Numbered from the stretch's first letter, positions 44,618 to 54,282 are shown. The stretch is DNA of 55,853 bases from Candidatus Methanoflorens stordalenmirensis (GCA_003139855.1 PLGY01000064.1:31345-87197); one strand, 5' to 3'. The notes: generated by a model not told the origin, from the sequence alone. Numbers and translations are program-made.

Positions 44618-46351
44618 TTACTGCCCCCACGTTGCCTGGAACGGGAACGTGTAGACGTATCTGCCACAAAGCACGCGTAGAAAGTCACTCCTAAAGTCTA
44701 GCCCCTCAATCTCGCCGCCATGCACGAACGCGGTCGCCGGAATTATTTGTGTCGTATTAGTGCCATCCGTATTCATCACCGCGACGCCGCCGTTTACTGA
44801 TGTGGCTCCCCCGGCCGGTGGGTTGTCATATGAATAATAGTAGTGACCGGCGTAGTAACAGATACCTTGATTGTATATTGTAGGATGGTTAGATGCTTGA
44901 AAGGAGCCTTCGTATGCGAACGTTGTTAAATTAAATGTAAATACTGGAGCGTTTGTTACAGCGGTACTGCCATAGGGGCCATATGAGAGTACTGCCAAGA
45001 GACCAGCGTCGGGGTTAACTGCGACGCCACCTATGTTCATTTGATCGGCAGTCGGAGGATTTCCTGTTACCTTGGTCAGATCGACCATGCTTATGAAGCT
45101 CAAGTTGCTCGCATTAAAGAGCCCTAAGTGTGCAAGCTCCGGTGCTGGGGGATCTTCAGTACAAAGCACATAGAGGATTCCATTATAGACAGGGCCAGGG
45201 CCGAAATGGTTGCCGCCGCACTGAGCAGCAGCTTGGCCGTTCGTCATAATAACGTCCCAGTTCGCGTCGCATTTGTACAGCGCGGTGTTGCTCATAACGT
45301 AGTTGTACGTGCCGTCGTTTGCGATGCCCTGCGTTATCTCGGACTGGTACGTTGACACCGGTGGGCTACCCGCAGACTGCCAGACTTTCCAGTTGTCAAG
45401 ACTATCCGCGGAATACCAGACGTTCCCGGTAGTGCTGCTGACACACACCAGGGTTTGGCCGGTGATGAGGACAACGGTGCCTGGCGACGAGGTGGACAGC
45501 GCCTCGGGGGGCGCTCCGCCGAGGGTGCCCCAGGCGGTCGATTTGGCGGAGCCGACCCCCACACCCATCCGCCTGAGCTTATGGTCCGTACCTTGTACAA
45601 AGAGGTTGAGGTCTTGGCTCACAGCGGGTCCCGTGTTGGTAGCGATTTGCCCGCCAAGGGATTTCCAGCTAGACCATGTACTGCCATTCCAGTACTTCTG
45701 CCAGACGGCGCCGTCGGTGCCGCGCGCGAAGGCGTAGATGTTATTAGCGGCGTTTGACGTCGCAGCAGGTGACGATGTTAGCTTCCCGCCGAGGGATTGC
45801 CAGCCTGACCACGTCGCGCCGTTCCACCATTTATGCCACAGGGCGCCGTCTGTACCTTCTACAAAGACGTCGAGACGGCCTGCTGACCATGAAGCGACCG
45901 CGGGACCGGTGCCAGGGGCGAGTTGCCCGCCGAGGGATCCCCAGCCAGACCAGCCGTTCTGATAGTACTTATGATACAGGGCGCCGTTACTGCCGCGCAC
46001 AAAGACGTCGATGCGGAGGTAGCTGTAGTTCATCGAGACCGCGGCGGGTGATGAGGTACACACTCCACCGAGTGGGTTCCAGGTACCGTTACCGCTTAGC
46101 GCCATCGACGTGTTCCAGAGGGTACCATTAGAGTCGACGGCAAAGATTTGGGTTTGCCCAGTCGTAAACGAGGTGCTCGCAGCGGGGCCGGTGTCTGTCA
46201 TCATTGAGCTGACCAGGTTCGGAGCAAGGGGTGTGATCGTTCCGCTCGCTTGGCCACTCACACTCGCCGCACTGCTTACCACAGCAAAAAGCGAGACGAC
46301 CATCAGAGTTGCTAAGGCGATGCTGCTCATCGCAATACGTTTACGTTTCAT
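44618..46351 (-). CDS. secreted two-part protein: PLL-like propeller plus second propeller-like domain
   Basis: 577 residues from ATG 46351, just before the signal peptide ('SSIALATLMVVSLFAVVSS'). Residues 40-320 carry about six W--W-SLGG repeats, as in the protein at 42302. Residues 330-577 form a different beta-rich domain ('ITQGIANDGTYNYVMSNTAL', 'MNIGGVAVNPDAGLLAVLSY', 'GGEIEGLDFRSDFLRVLCGR') resembling NHL/YncE-type propellers. The upstream in-frame Met at 46411 would put extra residues before the signal peptide and is rejected. A surface protein with two sugar- or protein-binding propellers is likely. Confidence 0.82.
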   Translation of the reverse strand: MKRKRIAMSSIALATLMVVSLFAVVSSAASVSGQASGTITPLAPNLVSSMMTDTGPAASTSFTTGQTQIFAVDSNGTLWNTSMALSGNGTWNPLGGVCTSSPAAVSMNYSYLRIDVFVRGSNGALYHKYYQNGWSGWGSLGGQLAPGTGPAVASWSAGRLDVFVEGTDGALWHKWWNGATWSGWQSLGGKLTSSPAATSNAANNIYAFARGTDGAVWQKYWNGSTWSSWKSLGGQIATNTGPAVSQDLNLFVQGTDHKLRRMGVGVGSAKSTAWGTLGGAPPEALSTSSPGTVVLITGQTLVCVSSTTGNVWYSADSLDNWKVWQSAGSPPVSTYQSEITQGIANDGTYNYVMSNTALYKCDANWDVIMTNGQAAAQCGGNHFGPGPVYNGILYVLCTEDPPAPELAHLGLFNASNLSFISMVDLTKVTGNPPTADQMNIGGVAVNPDAGLLAVLSYGPYGSTAVTNAPVFTFNLTTFAYEGSFQASNHPTIYNQGICYYAGHYYYSYDNPPAGGATSVNGGVAVMNTDGTNTTQIIPATAFVHGGEIEGLDFRSDFLRVLCGRYVYTFPFQATWGQ

Positions 46352-46634
46352 CTTTTCCGCCAACAAAGGAAAACAATCTTGAGTGGCAAAGTGCTTCGGA
46401 GGATTCCGCATCTTACACGCAGAGAAGAGCTGTTAAAGCTTGCGGTTTGTGCCTGACCGCCGTAACTAAGTTGTGCGTCAGTCGTGAACGATGCCCTTCA
46501 AACGCTGGAAACCGAATAATGAAATGTAACTAAGCGATATAATGGGCTTACTCGCGGGGCAGCACCGGCCTTCCGACACTAAAAAATAAAAAAGAGGTGA
46601 GCAGATCGACCCACCTGATGTATCATCACCGCGG

Positions 46635-46830
46635 TTAGGGTGTCGGTGTTGGCCTCGGCGTAGGCGTCGGAGTGGCTGTCGGCGAAGCCGCCTAATACCA
46701 TCTGCGCGGTGGCCTGTGCCGGTGTGTGCGTTGAATCGCCAGGATACATAGGCGTCACCCATACGTTCCAGGTGCAAACTGCGCGGTGCTGAACGAAATT
46801 GCGTTATCTATACAACCAGTGGTGCTACTT
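46635..46830 (-). pseudogene. relic of a secreted protein ending in a Pro-Thr-rich tail
   Basis: Minus-strand pieces in shifting frames read 'NAISFSTAQFAPGTY', 'TPMYPGDSTHTPAQATAQMV' and 'SPTATPTPTPRPTPTP', then a stop at 46635-46637. PT-rich ends are common in exported archaeal surface proteins. Frames change twice in under 200 bp and no start exists, so it is a fragment. Confidence 0.5.
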
Positions 46831-47160
46831 GGCGATGTTCCGACCTCTTGTCGTGAGACACTCTCTCAAGCATCAACTTGCGATCAGGGGAGGTTAACAC
46901 CCCGATAGTTCGCATAACCCCCCCTTCTCAAGAAATACAAAAAATGTCCGATTTCGCAGCCTACATCGAGTATTTTCGCATGTTTGTTTGTAGAGAGAGA
47001 CTTTTGATACCATATGGAAAGCAGGTACCTATCGACAACATTTCCGGATTCAAATTTGCCATTTTATACCTCATTCAACAAACTTGTCTAAGGGCACGTT
47101 AAATAAATTTATGAGCTGCCCTTAACAAACAAGAAAAACAATTCGAACATCGCGTAAGAA
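46831..47160. other. intergenic, nothing recognised
   Basis: About 330 bp of AT-rich sequence between the PT-rich relic and the methyltransferase relic; one 74-codon frame (46878-47102) lacks a ribosome site and motifs and is not called. Confidence 0.4.
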
Positions 47161-47240
47161 ATGATCAGGAATGACTGCTCAGAAATAGTCAAGAGAGAAT
47201 TTAATTTTGGCTGGAAAGCAGGCCGTTCTATATTCGAAGA
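47161..47240 (+). pseudogene. truncated copy of the 5' end of the methyltransferase gene at 50138
   Basis: ATG 47161 begins 'MIRNDCSEIVKREFNFGWKA' followed by 'GRSIFEE'; the intact gene at 50138 begins 'MIKNDCSEIVKKEFDFGWKA' and 'GHSIYEA'. DNA identity is high over about 110 bp, including upstream 'AACAATTCGAA'. After the 27th codon similarity stops and the frame closes. Confidence 0.8.
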
Positions 47241-48037
47241 GATCAAGGCTGTTATTATCCTGCGCGCTTGCGCCCCTCGTCACCGCAGACAAAAAACGTA
47301 GACAACTTTTGCCGCTTCAGACAAACCGCCCAACTATATCATAATCCTTGAACATAAATCACGGATCAATCGCGAGACGGACAAGTCTGGAGCAAAGCAG
47401 CAATTGAGCGCCAATTCTTTAGATATTTCCCTGAGCACTGCATAATCCACCTATCTAGTCCCAAAACTGCGTCGGCATCGGCTACATAAGTGTAAGATTC
47501 ATCGCTGGGCCAAGTTCTGAAAAGCTACCAATACACAGCTGTTATGCACAAATACTAGCTTCTACGGCGAATTTCAGGTGTTTGAGACCGCTGATGCTAA
47601 AAACTTTTTTGAGGACAATGTCAGCGTAATAATTAATCGCAACGACGAGGCTTCTACCTTATTCACGCAAATACAAAACTTTTTCCAAGTAGAGACTGGT
47701 TAGCTCAAAAGAATCGAGTGAAGCTAGTATTTTCTGCACCAACGTTAGTACTAAACCAATGACTATTTGTTAAATTGATTGTTATGAGAATGAAGAATCA
47801 AATACGTAGACGATTTTCGTGCGAAGCCATCAAACGTCGCGCTATCTGAACTCCTTTCTGAAAGGGCTCCCCGCGAGAGTCAACAATATCGTGAAGAAAA
47901 GACGACTAAAGAAGTAATACCCTAAGGCGATCAAAGTCAGTCTGCCGTTTTTGTGACCGAGCGCAATTACAAGGCATCGACAGATCAAAAAACGGCCGAG
48001 CAACAGTCAATCAGATTATCGCAGAAGAGCCACGTAA
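47241..48037. other. gene graveyard: unassigned coding fragments
   Basis: About 800 bp holding at least two coding-like relics on the plus strand: 47548-47703 ('FFEDNVSVIINRNDEASTLF' then 'TQIQNFFQVETG' and a stop) and 47824-47925 ('ALSELLSERAPRESQQYREE' to a stop). A piece near 47250-47275 resembles the end of the frame at 52606-52887. I cannot name their families. No intact gene. Confidence 0.45.
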
Positions 48038-49489
48038 ATGGGAAAATACACACTCACTGTTCGGCGAATAGGATTGAGCGCAGTGATATCTCCTCTAGTC
48101 TATCTCAGCAACATCATCCTGCTTCCTATCCTGACAAGGAATCTGGTTATAACTGATTATGGTGCCTTCGCTTTGATTCTAATTACGCTCGGCCTATTGC
48201 CCCCGCTTGCGGCTTTAGGGCTCCAAAGTTCACTCGTTCGGTTTGGCGCCGCAGCGAAGGACAAACGTGACATCCGCGAGTTGTTTTACTCCATGGGATT
48301 CGTCGTTTTGGTTGGGAGCTTGACTCTTTCTGGGCTGTTTCTTTTGTTTGTGCCACAAATAGCGGCAAGCTTGTTTCAAAACAATTTCACCACAGCCCTG
48401 CTGCTTATACCGAACATCTTGCTTGCGTGCCTTACTGTTTATCTTTTGCAATATTTTGTAACATTCCAGCAGATCAAAAGGTACACTTACTTGAACCTTT
48501 TTAACGCGTACTTGGAAACAGCCCTTGTAGCCTTTTTTGTCCTCTCGGGTTATGGATTGCAGGGCGCCGTGATAGGACTCTTAATCGAGCAGCTTGTGGT
48601 GTTCTCCATTATGATATATCTCATACTCACGGAGATCGGGTTTGCTATCCCCAAGCTTACCCACGTGAGGGAGTATCTCAATTTTGGACTACCATTAGTC
48701 CCTGGCAGTATTTCGAGTTGGATCGTAAATTCAAGCGATCGTTATCTCATTGCGTTTTTTTTAGGTACCGCAGCAGTGGGCTATTATTCGCCGGCATACA
48801 CCGCCGGGACTACCATCGGCATTATCTCAGCACCATTAGCGATGCTGCTTCCTCCAGTCCTGTCAAAACACTTCGACGAGAACAGCATAGCCGATGTACG
48901 CACGATCATGACGTACTCTCTAAAGTACTATATCGGAATTGCTCTCCCCTGCGTGTTTGCCGTATCGGTCTTATCAAAGCCGATTTTGCTTCTGCTAACC
49001 ACACAGCAGATCGCAACAAACGGCTACTTAGTCACTCCGTTTGTTGCCGCAGGAACTGCGCTCTTTGGAGTGTACGCGGTGCTTGTTCAAATAATCGCAT
49101 TAAAAAAGAAGACCGCCATTATGGGCACGATATGGCTACTCTGCGCTGCGTTGAATTTCGGGTTAAACTTAGTACTTATCCCTTATTTGGGCCTCATAGG
49201 TGCTGCACTGACAACTTTCCTCGCGTTCCTGTTCGCTTTCGTGTTGACTACAATCTATTCATTTAGATACTTTAAGTTTGACGTGAACGGTGGATTCATC
49301 GTGAAGAGTGTCTGCGGCTCAGGTATTATCGCCCTTTTTCTGTTCTTATGGAATCCCTCTGGGCTCTTAAGCATAGTTTTATCGATCACGCTTGCCGCGG
49401 CACTCTATTTGACAATTTTGCTTGCGCTGAGGGGTTTCACGATACAAGAGACTAAACTCATATACAACATTTACAGGGGCTCTGATTAA
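48038..49489 (+). CDS. Wzx-type lipid-linked oligosaccharide flippase (MOP superfamily)
   Basis: 483 residues with about 14 membrane helices. 'LSAVISPLVYLSNIILLPIL' then 'TRNLVITDYGAFALILITLG' is the characteristic N-terminus (TR-L...YG), 'GLPLVPGSISSWIVNSSDRY' the central PLIP...-SDRYLI block, and 'GYYSPAYTAGT' follows. It should flip undecaprenyl- or dolichol-linked repeat units across the membrane. It is the only flippase recognised here, so it probably serves the glycan made by the surrounding transferases. ATG 48038 starts just before the first helix. Confidence 0.92.
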   Translation: MGKYTLTVRRIGLSAVISPLVYLSNIILLPILTRNLVITDYGAFALILITLGLLPPLAALGLQSSLVRFGAAAKDKRDIRELFYSMGFVVLVGSLTLSGLFLLFVPQIAASLFQNNFTTALLLIPNILLACLTVYLLQYFVTFQQIKRYTYLNLFNAYLETALVAFFVLSGYGLQGAVIGLLIEQLVVFSIMIYLILTEIGFAIPKLTHVREYLNFGLPLVPGSISSWIVNSSDRYLIAFFLGTAAVGYYSPAYTAGTTIGIISAPLAMLLPPVLSKHFDENSIADVRTIMTYSLKYYIGIALPCVFAVSVLSKPILLLLTTQQIATNGYLVTPFVAAGTALFGVYAVLVQIIALKKKTAIMGTIWLLCAALNFGLNLVLIPYLGLIGAALTTFLAFLFAFVLTTIYSFRYFKFDVNGGFIVKSVCGSGIIALFLFLWNPSGLLSIVLSITLAAALYLTILLALRGFTIQETKLIYNIYRGSD

Positions 49490-49939
49490 CGCGCTTATTT
49501 GAAGTAGATTAGAAACGTGTGCTGCATTATATGCTTTTTAAAATGCGCCCTCAGTAACTGCCGTGACTTTCGATTAGCCCTTCCGGTTCATTAATGTCTA
49601 AGCGATGCCCAAAAGAGATTTGTGTGCGCGTAACGTGCTTTTTTGCTGAATTCTTCAAATTGGGGCAACTGTCGCATAGCACCCCCGAGACATCAACGGC
49701 ACAAAGGTATCGCCGAATGAGACGGCCGCGCATAAGAGGAAGAAAATGAAAACAAAGCGATTTTTCAACGATCCGTAAAAACCGACACTGAATTGTTCAG
49801 TGGTATACCATTCATCGTTGCTGCAAAGCAAACGGCCTTGTTATGACTTGACCGTTAAGGCGTAAGAGTTTCAAGGCACAATGCAGGGCCATCATACCAT
49901 TTGCAACGAAGCGCTTAACGCCCTAACGCTCTACTCGTC
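49490..49939. other. intergenic, largely decayed sequence
   Basis: About 450 bp after the flippase gene. From about 49897 it contains out-of-frame sequence ('CNEALNALTLYS') matching 'YDEAILALPDK' of the GT2 at 19202, the upstream end of the relic listed next. The rest is unassigned. Confidence 0.4.
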
Positions 49940-50065
49940 ATAAACGATTTCAAGTTGTGGCCGGAACTAGCACGGCAATACCAGTTTTATTATTTGGCAA
50001 AACCGCTGGCTAAACATCGAATTCACGGTGGCAACACGTTAGCAGGCTCAGGCCAGAAGCAATAA
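49940..50065 (+). pseudogene. relic of a GT2 gene paralogous to 19202-20146
   Basis: The frame reads 'NDFKLWPELARQYQFYYLAK' and 'PLAKHRIHGGNTLAGSG', then a stop. The intact gene reads 'LPDKKFFQDLARQYQFHYIA' and 'EPLAKYRLHGANTYVGTG'. About 42 codons survive; both ends are lost. Confidence 0.78.
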
Positions 50066-50137
50066 AACGGCAGCGGAGTCAAATGATTTTATAATAGGCT
50101 AGCCAAAGAAACAATTCGAATACCGGCGCTCAAAAAA

Positions 50138-50803
50138 ATGATCAAGAACGACTGCTCAGAAATAGTCAAGAAAGAATTTGATTTTGGGTGGAAAGCAGGC
50201 CATTCTATATACGAAGCCGACCGGCTGGCTTTGGAATACCAAAAAGGGGACATCCTTGATGTGGGCTGCGGCACGTGCCGACTGTACAACTTTTTGATTC
50301 AAAGCGCGTGGACAGGGCGATACATTGGCATTGACGCACAACGGTACGACGATTATGCGTACCCGCCGGGCGTTGAGATCATAACGAACGACGCAACCGC
50401 AGTTACCTTCCCAAAAATCGACACCGTGGTTTTGTACTGGTTATTAGAGCACGTAGAAGATCCATGTACTTTATTGAGCAAATCTATCAAGAGTTGCCAA
50501 GAGAACGTCCTTTTGTGTGTTCCGAAAAGAAATGAGGCGCTCTGGGAACGCGGAGTTGTTGAATACCATCAACTCGATAAAACGCATCAACATTGTGGTT
50601 TTTCACAAGAAGAGGTGAATACTATCGTGCGCTTAAGTGGAGGAAAGATCCGAAGCTACAAAGAGATGACCAAGATAAATGCGACAGTTGGTATAAACTT
50701 GTGGAACAATCGGATACCGAGAACCGCGGTCTTTATTCTTTCTAGGATCTTCTCTTCGAAAACCTTCAACGAAAACATATGGTGTGAAGTAGTAAAGGAA
50801 TAA
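50138..50803 (+). CDS. class I SAM-dependent methyltransferase
   Basis: 221 residues. 'GDILDVGCGTCRLYNFLI' is motif I, 'RYIGIDAQRYDDY' the acidic strand-2 residue, and 'TVVLYWLLEHVEDPCTLL' motif III (HxEHxxDP type), typical of methyltransferases acting on small molecules or sugars, though C-terminal features do not name the substrate. ATG 50138 is supported by the identical start in the truncated copy at 47161. The DNA is AT-rich like the FkbM gene. It lies between two glycosyltransferase relics, so it is the survivor of a larger module. Confidence 0.85.
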   Translation: MIKNDCSEIVKKEFDFGWKAGHSIYEADRLALEYQKGDILDVGCGTCRLYNFLIQSAWTGRYIGIDAQRYDDYAYPPGVEIITNDATAVTFPKIDTVVLYWLLEHVEDPCTLLSKSIKSCQENVLLCVPKRNEALWERGVVEYHQLDKTHQHCGFSQEEVNTIVRLSGGKIRSYKEMTKINATVGINLWNNRIPRTAVFILSRIFSSKTFNENIWCEVVKE

Positions 50804-50806
50804 CGA

Positions 50807-50905
50807 GAAAGCTTAGAATTGATCAACAGAGAATACTCGTGGACTGAATGTCAGGCGTGTTGCGCTACACTGATGGAGGATTTTTGCTGTGCTCTTTACG
50901 AATAA
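50807..50905 (+). pseudogene. relic of a glycosyltransferase C-terminus
   Basis: The frame reads 'ESLELINREYSWTECQACCA' then 'TLMEDFCCALYE' and a stop. The EYSW..C......-LYE pattern is the usual last helix of GT4 enzymes (compare 'KYTWDAIG..LLAVYK' at 5935-7140). About 32 codons remain. Confidence 0.45.
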
Positions 50906-51376
50906 AAACGCAACTGTCATGAGGTTCAATGGTTTGTTGAGCGATGAACCGTACGACGAGCTTGTTCAAAAGTGAGACTACCTCTACGAGCGTGCTAACC
51001 ACCTCGTTTGGAAACCAAACAAGGTCATTGTCATCCATTTACGCATCGGAACTGAAGAGATCCGGGCTGATCGCTTTTTCTGACGCTTTTTTGAAGCGAG
51101 TTAGACGTTTGATCCTGGCAATTGTGTAAGACTGGATTCTCAGGCAGGTGCGAAGGCTTGTGAACTGAGATAATCTGACAGTCAAGCTTCCTGACAGATG
51201 CAGCTTCCCTGCAACGTTAAATATATATTGGCAAATCAAGGTATGTCTGCGCATCTGAAAAGCTCAAGGGCTGGAATAGCGCTTGTATGCGGAAATGAAC
51301 CTCACCATTATCACGAAGCGCAGTCAACGAAAAAACGAAATCGATAAGATCAACCGATTAAAGATATAGAGAGCTC
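50906..51376. other. intergenic with a coding relic and a strong TATA box
   Basis: 50943-51083 reads 'DEPYDELVQK', stop, 'DYLYERANHLVWKPNKVIVI' and 'HLRIGTEEIRADRFF', clearly decayed coding sequence of unknown family. After it comes the TATA box at 51217-51227. A 34-codon frame from ATG 51243 lies at the predicted transcript start but shows no motif and is not called. Confidence 0.45.
51217..51227 (+). promoter_or_regulatory. strong TATA box upstream of the GT-B gene
   Basis: TTAAATATATA is the best TATA match in this part of the window; transcription from about 51246 would leave a leader of about 130 nt before ATG 51377. Confidence 0.45.
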
Positions 51377-52576
51377 ATGATAGTTATATGCGAACCGCAT
51401 TTTCGCGGTTTTGGGCACGCCCAATTTAATGCGGCTCTGGTTTGTTCAGTCGCTGAGGCTTTCCCTGAGGAGGAGCTGATATTTTGTGCTGAACGCGAAC
51501 ATTTGAATCATGTCAAGTGGATTGCAGATACTCACGTGGCGACAGTCAGGTTTGTCGAAGTCGAACTTCCAGATAGGGCCCTGCGCGAAGAGCAACGAGG
51601 TCGGCGCTTGCCCTTTGCAGCGCTCCTCGAGGAGCTAGTCCTGTACAGGCGCTTATTCAGATTGGCCGACAAAAATCGAGCGAGCCAAATAGTGTTTTGT
51701 ACAGCAGCACATAGGAACGATCTAGTCATTATCAAAATGATGCTGAGACGATTTTCGCAGATCGCCTGTTTTGTTGTCCTACACGATCTGCAGAACAAAA
51801 TCAGCACGCCTCAACCAAAGCTTCTGACATCTCAGTTCCTTTCATATCGACACTGGCTTCTCGCCGGCAACACGGAGAGAATACAGTACTTACTCCCGGG
51901 ACCCCCGCCCCTTATGGAACAAGGACTTAAGAATTACTTGCCACGTCTAGACAACTGTATTTCGCCGATAGAAATTCCTTATGTCTTTGCAGATTCTGCC
52001 GGCACCGAGCCATTCAAAGATGATGTCATCCATTTTGGTTTTTATGGTCACGCGAGTTTGCGCAAGGGAGCGGACATTTTTTTCAAGTTGGCCGATGAAA
52101 TAAGCGCTACAAGAACAAAATATCGGCCAATTTTTGTTCTCATTGGCGATATAAGAGATGAGCAGCTCAAAGAGATGCGGCACGCGTCTATCAATATCCC
52201 CGCACTTAACGCGCCCCTTACTCAAGAGGAGTTTGACAAATATAGCAAACGTATCGATTATGCCTTTTTTTTTCATGTAGCGAGTGCTTACGAATTAAAT
52301 GGAACTGCGGCGATGCTGGACGCATTTTCATATCTCAAGCCAATCATCGCACTCAAGACCCCGCTCTCTGAATACTACTTCAACAAGATGGGGGATATCG
52401 GGTACCTTTGCCAGAGTTACAATGACGCAAAGGGAGCTGTTATAGAGATCCTTGAGACCAAACCTCTGGATCGTTATCGCGCGCAACAGGAGAACATACT
52501 CAAGCAAAGAGATCAATTCTCGCCAGCCGGAATTGCTCCGAAACTCCGCGTCTTGCTGCGGGAAAAAGCAGCTTAA
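51377..52576 (+). CDS. GT-B fold glycosyltransferase (GT4-like)
   Basis: 399 residues. 'FRGFGHAQFNAALVCSVAEA' has the glycine-rich acceptor loop near residues 9-28, 'ACFVVLHDLQNKI' the N-domain block, 'VIHFGFYGHASLRKGADIFF' begins the C-domain with R-K-G, and 'FHVASAYELNGTAAMLDAFS' plus 'LKPIIALKTPLSEYYF' replace the usual EX7E region in a diverged form. Overall length and motif order fit GT4, but the donor-site Glu pair is unclear, so activity is inferred. It is a single gene, followed by relic-like sequence. Confidence 0.72.
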   Translation: MIVICEPHFRGFGHAQFNAALVCSVAEAFPEEELIFCAEREHLNHVKWIADTHVATVRFVEVELPDRALREEQRGRRLPFAALLEELVLYRRLFRLADKNRASQIVFCTAAHRNDLVIIKMMLRRFSQIACFVVLHDLQNKISTPQPKLLTSQFLSYRHWLLAGNTERIQYLLPGPPPLMEQGLKNYLPRLDNCISPIEIPYVFADSAGTEPFKDDVIHFGFYGHASLRKGADIFFKLADEISATRTKYRPIFVLIGDIRDEQLKEMRHASINIPALNAPLTQEEFDKYSKRIDYAFFFHVASAYELNGTAAMLDAFSYLKPIIALKTPLSEYYFNKMGDIGYLCQSYNDAKGAVIEILETKPLDRYRAQQENILKQRDQFSPAGIAPKLRVLLREKAA

Positions 52577-52605
52577 ATAACAAGCCGAGACAAAACGCCC
52601 TTGAT

Positions 52606-52887
52606 GTGATACACACTCATTTTTCACTCGCCCAATGCGACGTTGAACATTTCGCCGCAGCGACGAATGTGGTAAAGGCACTCAACAATACTCGCTATCC
52701 TTATGTTCGCGCACCGTCTCTTTTCGCCTTCGCTATACGATTTAAGAGTCGCCAAATAGCAAATAGCAAATCGCAATTTCAAGATTTCTACCTCATTGAT
52801 CCAGATACAAACTTCTTCAAAACAGAAATTGGTAAGTTCAGAATAATCTCCGCACGCGCTTACGCCCCTCCCGAGAGTTTTCAGTAG
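52606..52887 (+). CDS. 93-residue hypothetical frame, possibly a gene fragment
   Basis: The translation ('HFSLAQCDVEHFAAATNVVK', 'YPYVRAPSLFAFAIRFKSRQ', 'FFKTEIGKFRIISARAYA') looks protein-like, but the only start is GTG 52606 without a ribosome binding site. Its 3' end resembles a piece of the decayed region at about 47250. I do not recognise a family. It may be a relic of a longer gene rather than a functional protein. Confidence 0.3.
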   Translation: MIHTHFSLAQCDVEHFAAATNVVKALNNTRYPYVRAPSLFAFAIRFKSRQIANSKSQFQDFYLIDPDTNFFKTEIGKFRIISARAYAPPESFQ

Positions 52888-53083
52888 AACCACGAACAGC
52901 CCACAACGACAAACAAATACGCAAGATCTTCGTGACGGCTTAAACGTGCGGATTCCCGTGAAGGTAGGGTGCTAGCAGGTCGTAGAACCTGATTAATGTT
53001 GCCTAGACTCATTTTGGCTGGGTTACTTGCACAATTGCGAGCGTGCTAAAGGCAATAACGTCGCAGCGAAAACGTACTGAAAA

Positions 53084-53119
53084 GTTAAAAAAGAAAAAAG
53101 AAGAGGGGTAAAAACCCCT
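53084..53119 (-). terminator. hairpin plus oligo-T terminator of the propeller gene at 53132
   Basis: On the minus strand AAGGGG-TTTTTA-CCCCTC forms a hairpin directly after the stop codon, followed by two runs of T (TTTTTT and TTTTTT). The clearest terminator in the window. Confidence 0.7.
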
Positions 53120-53131
53120 TAACGAACTACG

Positions 53132-54172
53132 CTATACGCCGCCTAGAGCCGTCCACTGACCCCATGTGCCGGGGGTCGCTGGGTAGTTATAGGATATCTG
53201 ATAAAGGGCGGCGAAAGTGCTGGTGCTGCCGCGCGCAAAGACGTCGATGACACCATTATGCTTCGCTGTGGCTGATGGTGACGATGTAAGAGCCCCGGCG
53301 ATGCCTTCATAGCCTGAGGAGCTTCCTACCCAGTTGCGATAGAGGTTGCTGTCAGTGCCGGTGACAAGCCAACCGATCTGGGATGTTCCCCAGTTGTACG
53401 CGGCCGGACTGGTGCCCGAGAGAACTGTCCCTCCGACGTTTACCCAGCCAGACCATGCCGCACCATTCCAATGCTTATAGTAAATGGTGCCGTTGGTCCC
53501 GGCCACGAAGACGCCGATCTGGTTACCCGTCGCAGTCGCACCGGGTGCTGAAGTCAGCTTCCCGCCGAGGGATTGCCAGCCGGACCACGACGTGCCATTC
53601 CACCATTTGTGATAGAGCGCGCCGTTCGTACCTTCCACAAAGACGTCGAGACGACCTGGGCCCCACGAGCAGACCGAGGGTCCGGTATTCTTGGCGAGCT
53701 GCCCGCCGAGAGAGACCCAAGCGGCAATCTTGTACGTGCTGTTATTAGTTTGAGTGATCTGCGTGGCATTAGGCGAGATGACCTTTTCATAGACGCTGCC
53801 ATCGTTGCCGCGCACAAAGACGTAGATGGAAGCATACGTAGCCGATCCACTCGCAAACGTTGCGTTCGCAGCGGGTGGTGCCGTGAGAGTCCCGCCGAGA
53901 GACGTCTGAGATGATGTCCAGCTCGTGCCATCAGGTGACTCCTTCCAGACGAGGGAGTTATCGGCGCCTACCCTTATAAAGAGGTCGAGGCCAGTCCCAT
54001 TGATTGAGCACACGCTAGGCGCTCCGGCGCCGACGGGCGCACCGACCACAGTAGGAGTCGAGCTGCTGCTCTGTGCCGCGCTCACGCTCAGCGTGCTCGC
54101 ACTGACCGCACAAAGCGAGACGAGCATGATGGCCGCCATGGCGACACTCAAGAAAATACGATTGTGTTTCAT
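53132..54172 (-). CDS. secreted PLL-like/tectonin-type beta-propeller protein
   Basis: 346 residues from ATG 54172. A signal peptide ('[20 protein letters not shown]') precedes about six to seven propeller repeats: '[20 protein letters not shown]', '[20 protein letters not shown]', '[20 protein letters not shown]' and so on. The first repeats carry longer insertions and Cys at the position of Ser in 'GPAVS'. GGTG lies 6 nt before the ATG, and a TATA box is at 54283-54290. A surface or secreted lectin-like role is expected. The earlier in-frame Met at 54223 precedes the signal peptide by 17 residues and is less likely. Confidence 0.83.
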   Translation of the reverse strand: MKHNRIFLSVAMAAIMLVSLCAVSASTLSVSAAQSSSSTPTVVGAPVGAGAPSVCSINGTGLDLFIRVGADNSLVWKESPDGTSWTSSQTSLGGTLTAPPAANATFASGSATYASIYVFVRGNDGSVYEKVISPNATQITQTNNSTYKIAAWVSLGGQLAKNTGPSVCSWGPGRLDVFVEGTNGALYHKWWNGTSWSGWQSLGGKLTSAPGATATGNQIGVFVAGTNGTIYYKHWNGAAWSGWVNVGGTVLSGTSPAAYNWGTSQIGWLVTGTDSNLYRNWVGSSSGYEGIAGALTSSPSATAKHNGVIDVFARGSTSTFAALYQISYNYPATPGTWGQWTALGGV

Positions 54173-54282
54173 ATATATCACCGTGTTCCGTTGGCGGCCG
54201 TTTTCGTGGGCGAACATCGACATCCACGCAGACGCGGCCGTTACCGGAGCCTTTAGTAAGGTAGTTACGAATATGCCTATCC

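Noticed and set aside
46635-46700. Short-period GC-rich repeat that at first looked like a microsatellite or CRISPR-like array
   Set aside because: It encodes a Pro-Thr-rich protein tail on the minus strand; no spacers or constant repeat unit.
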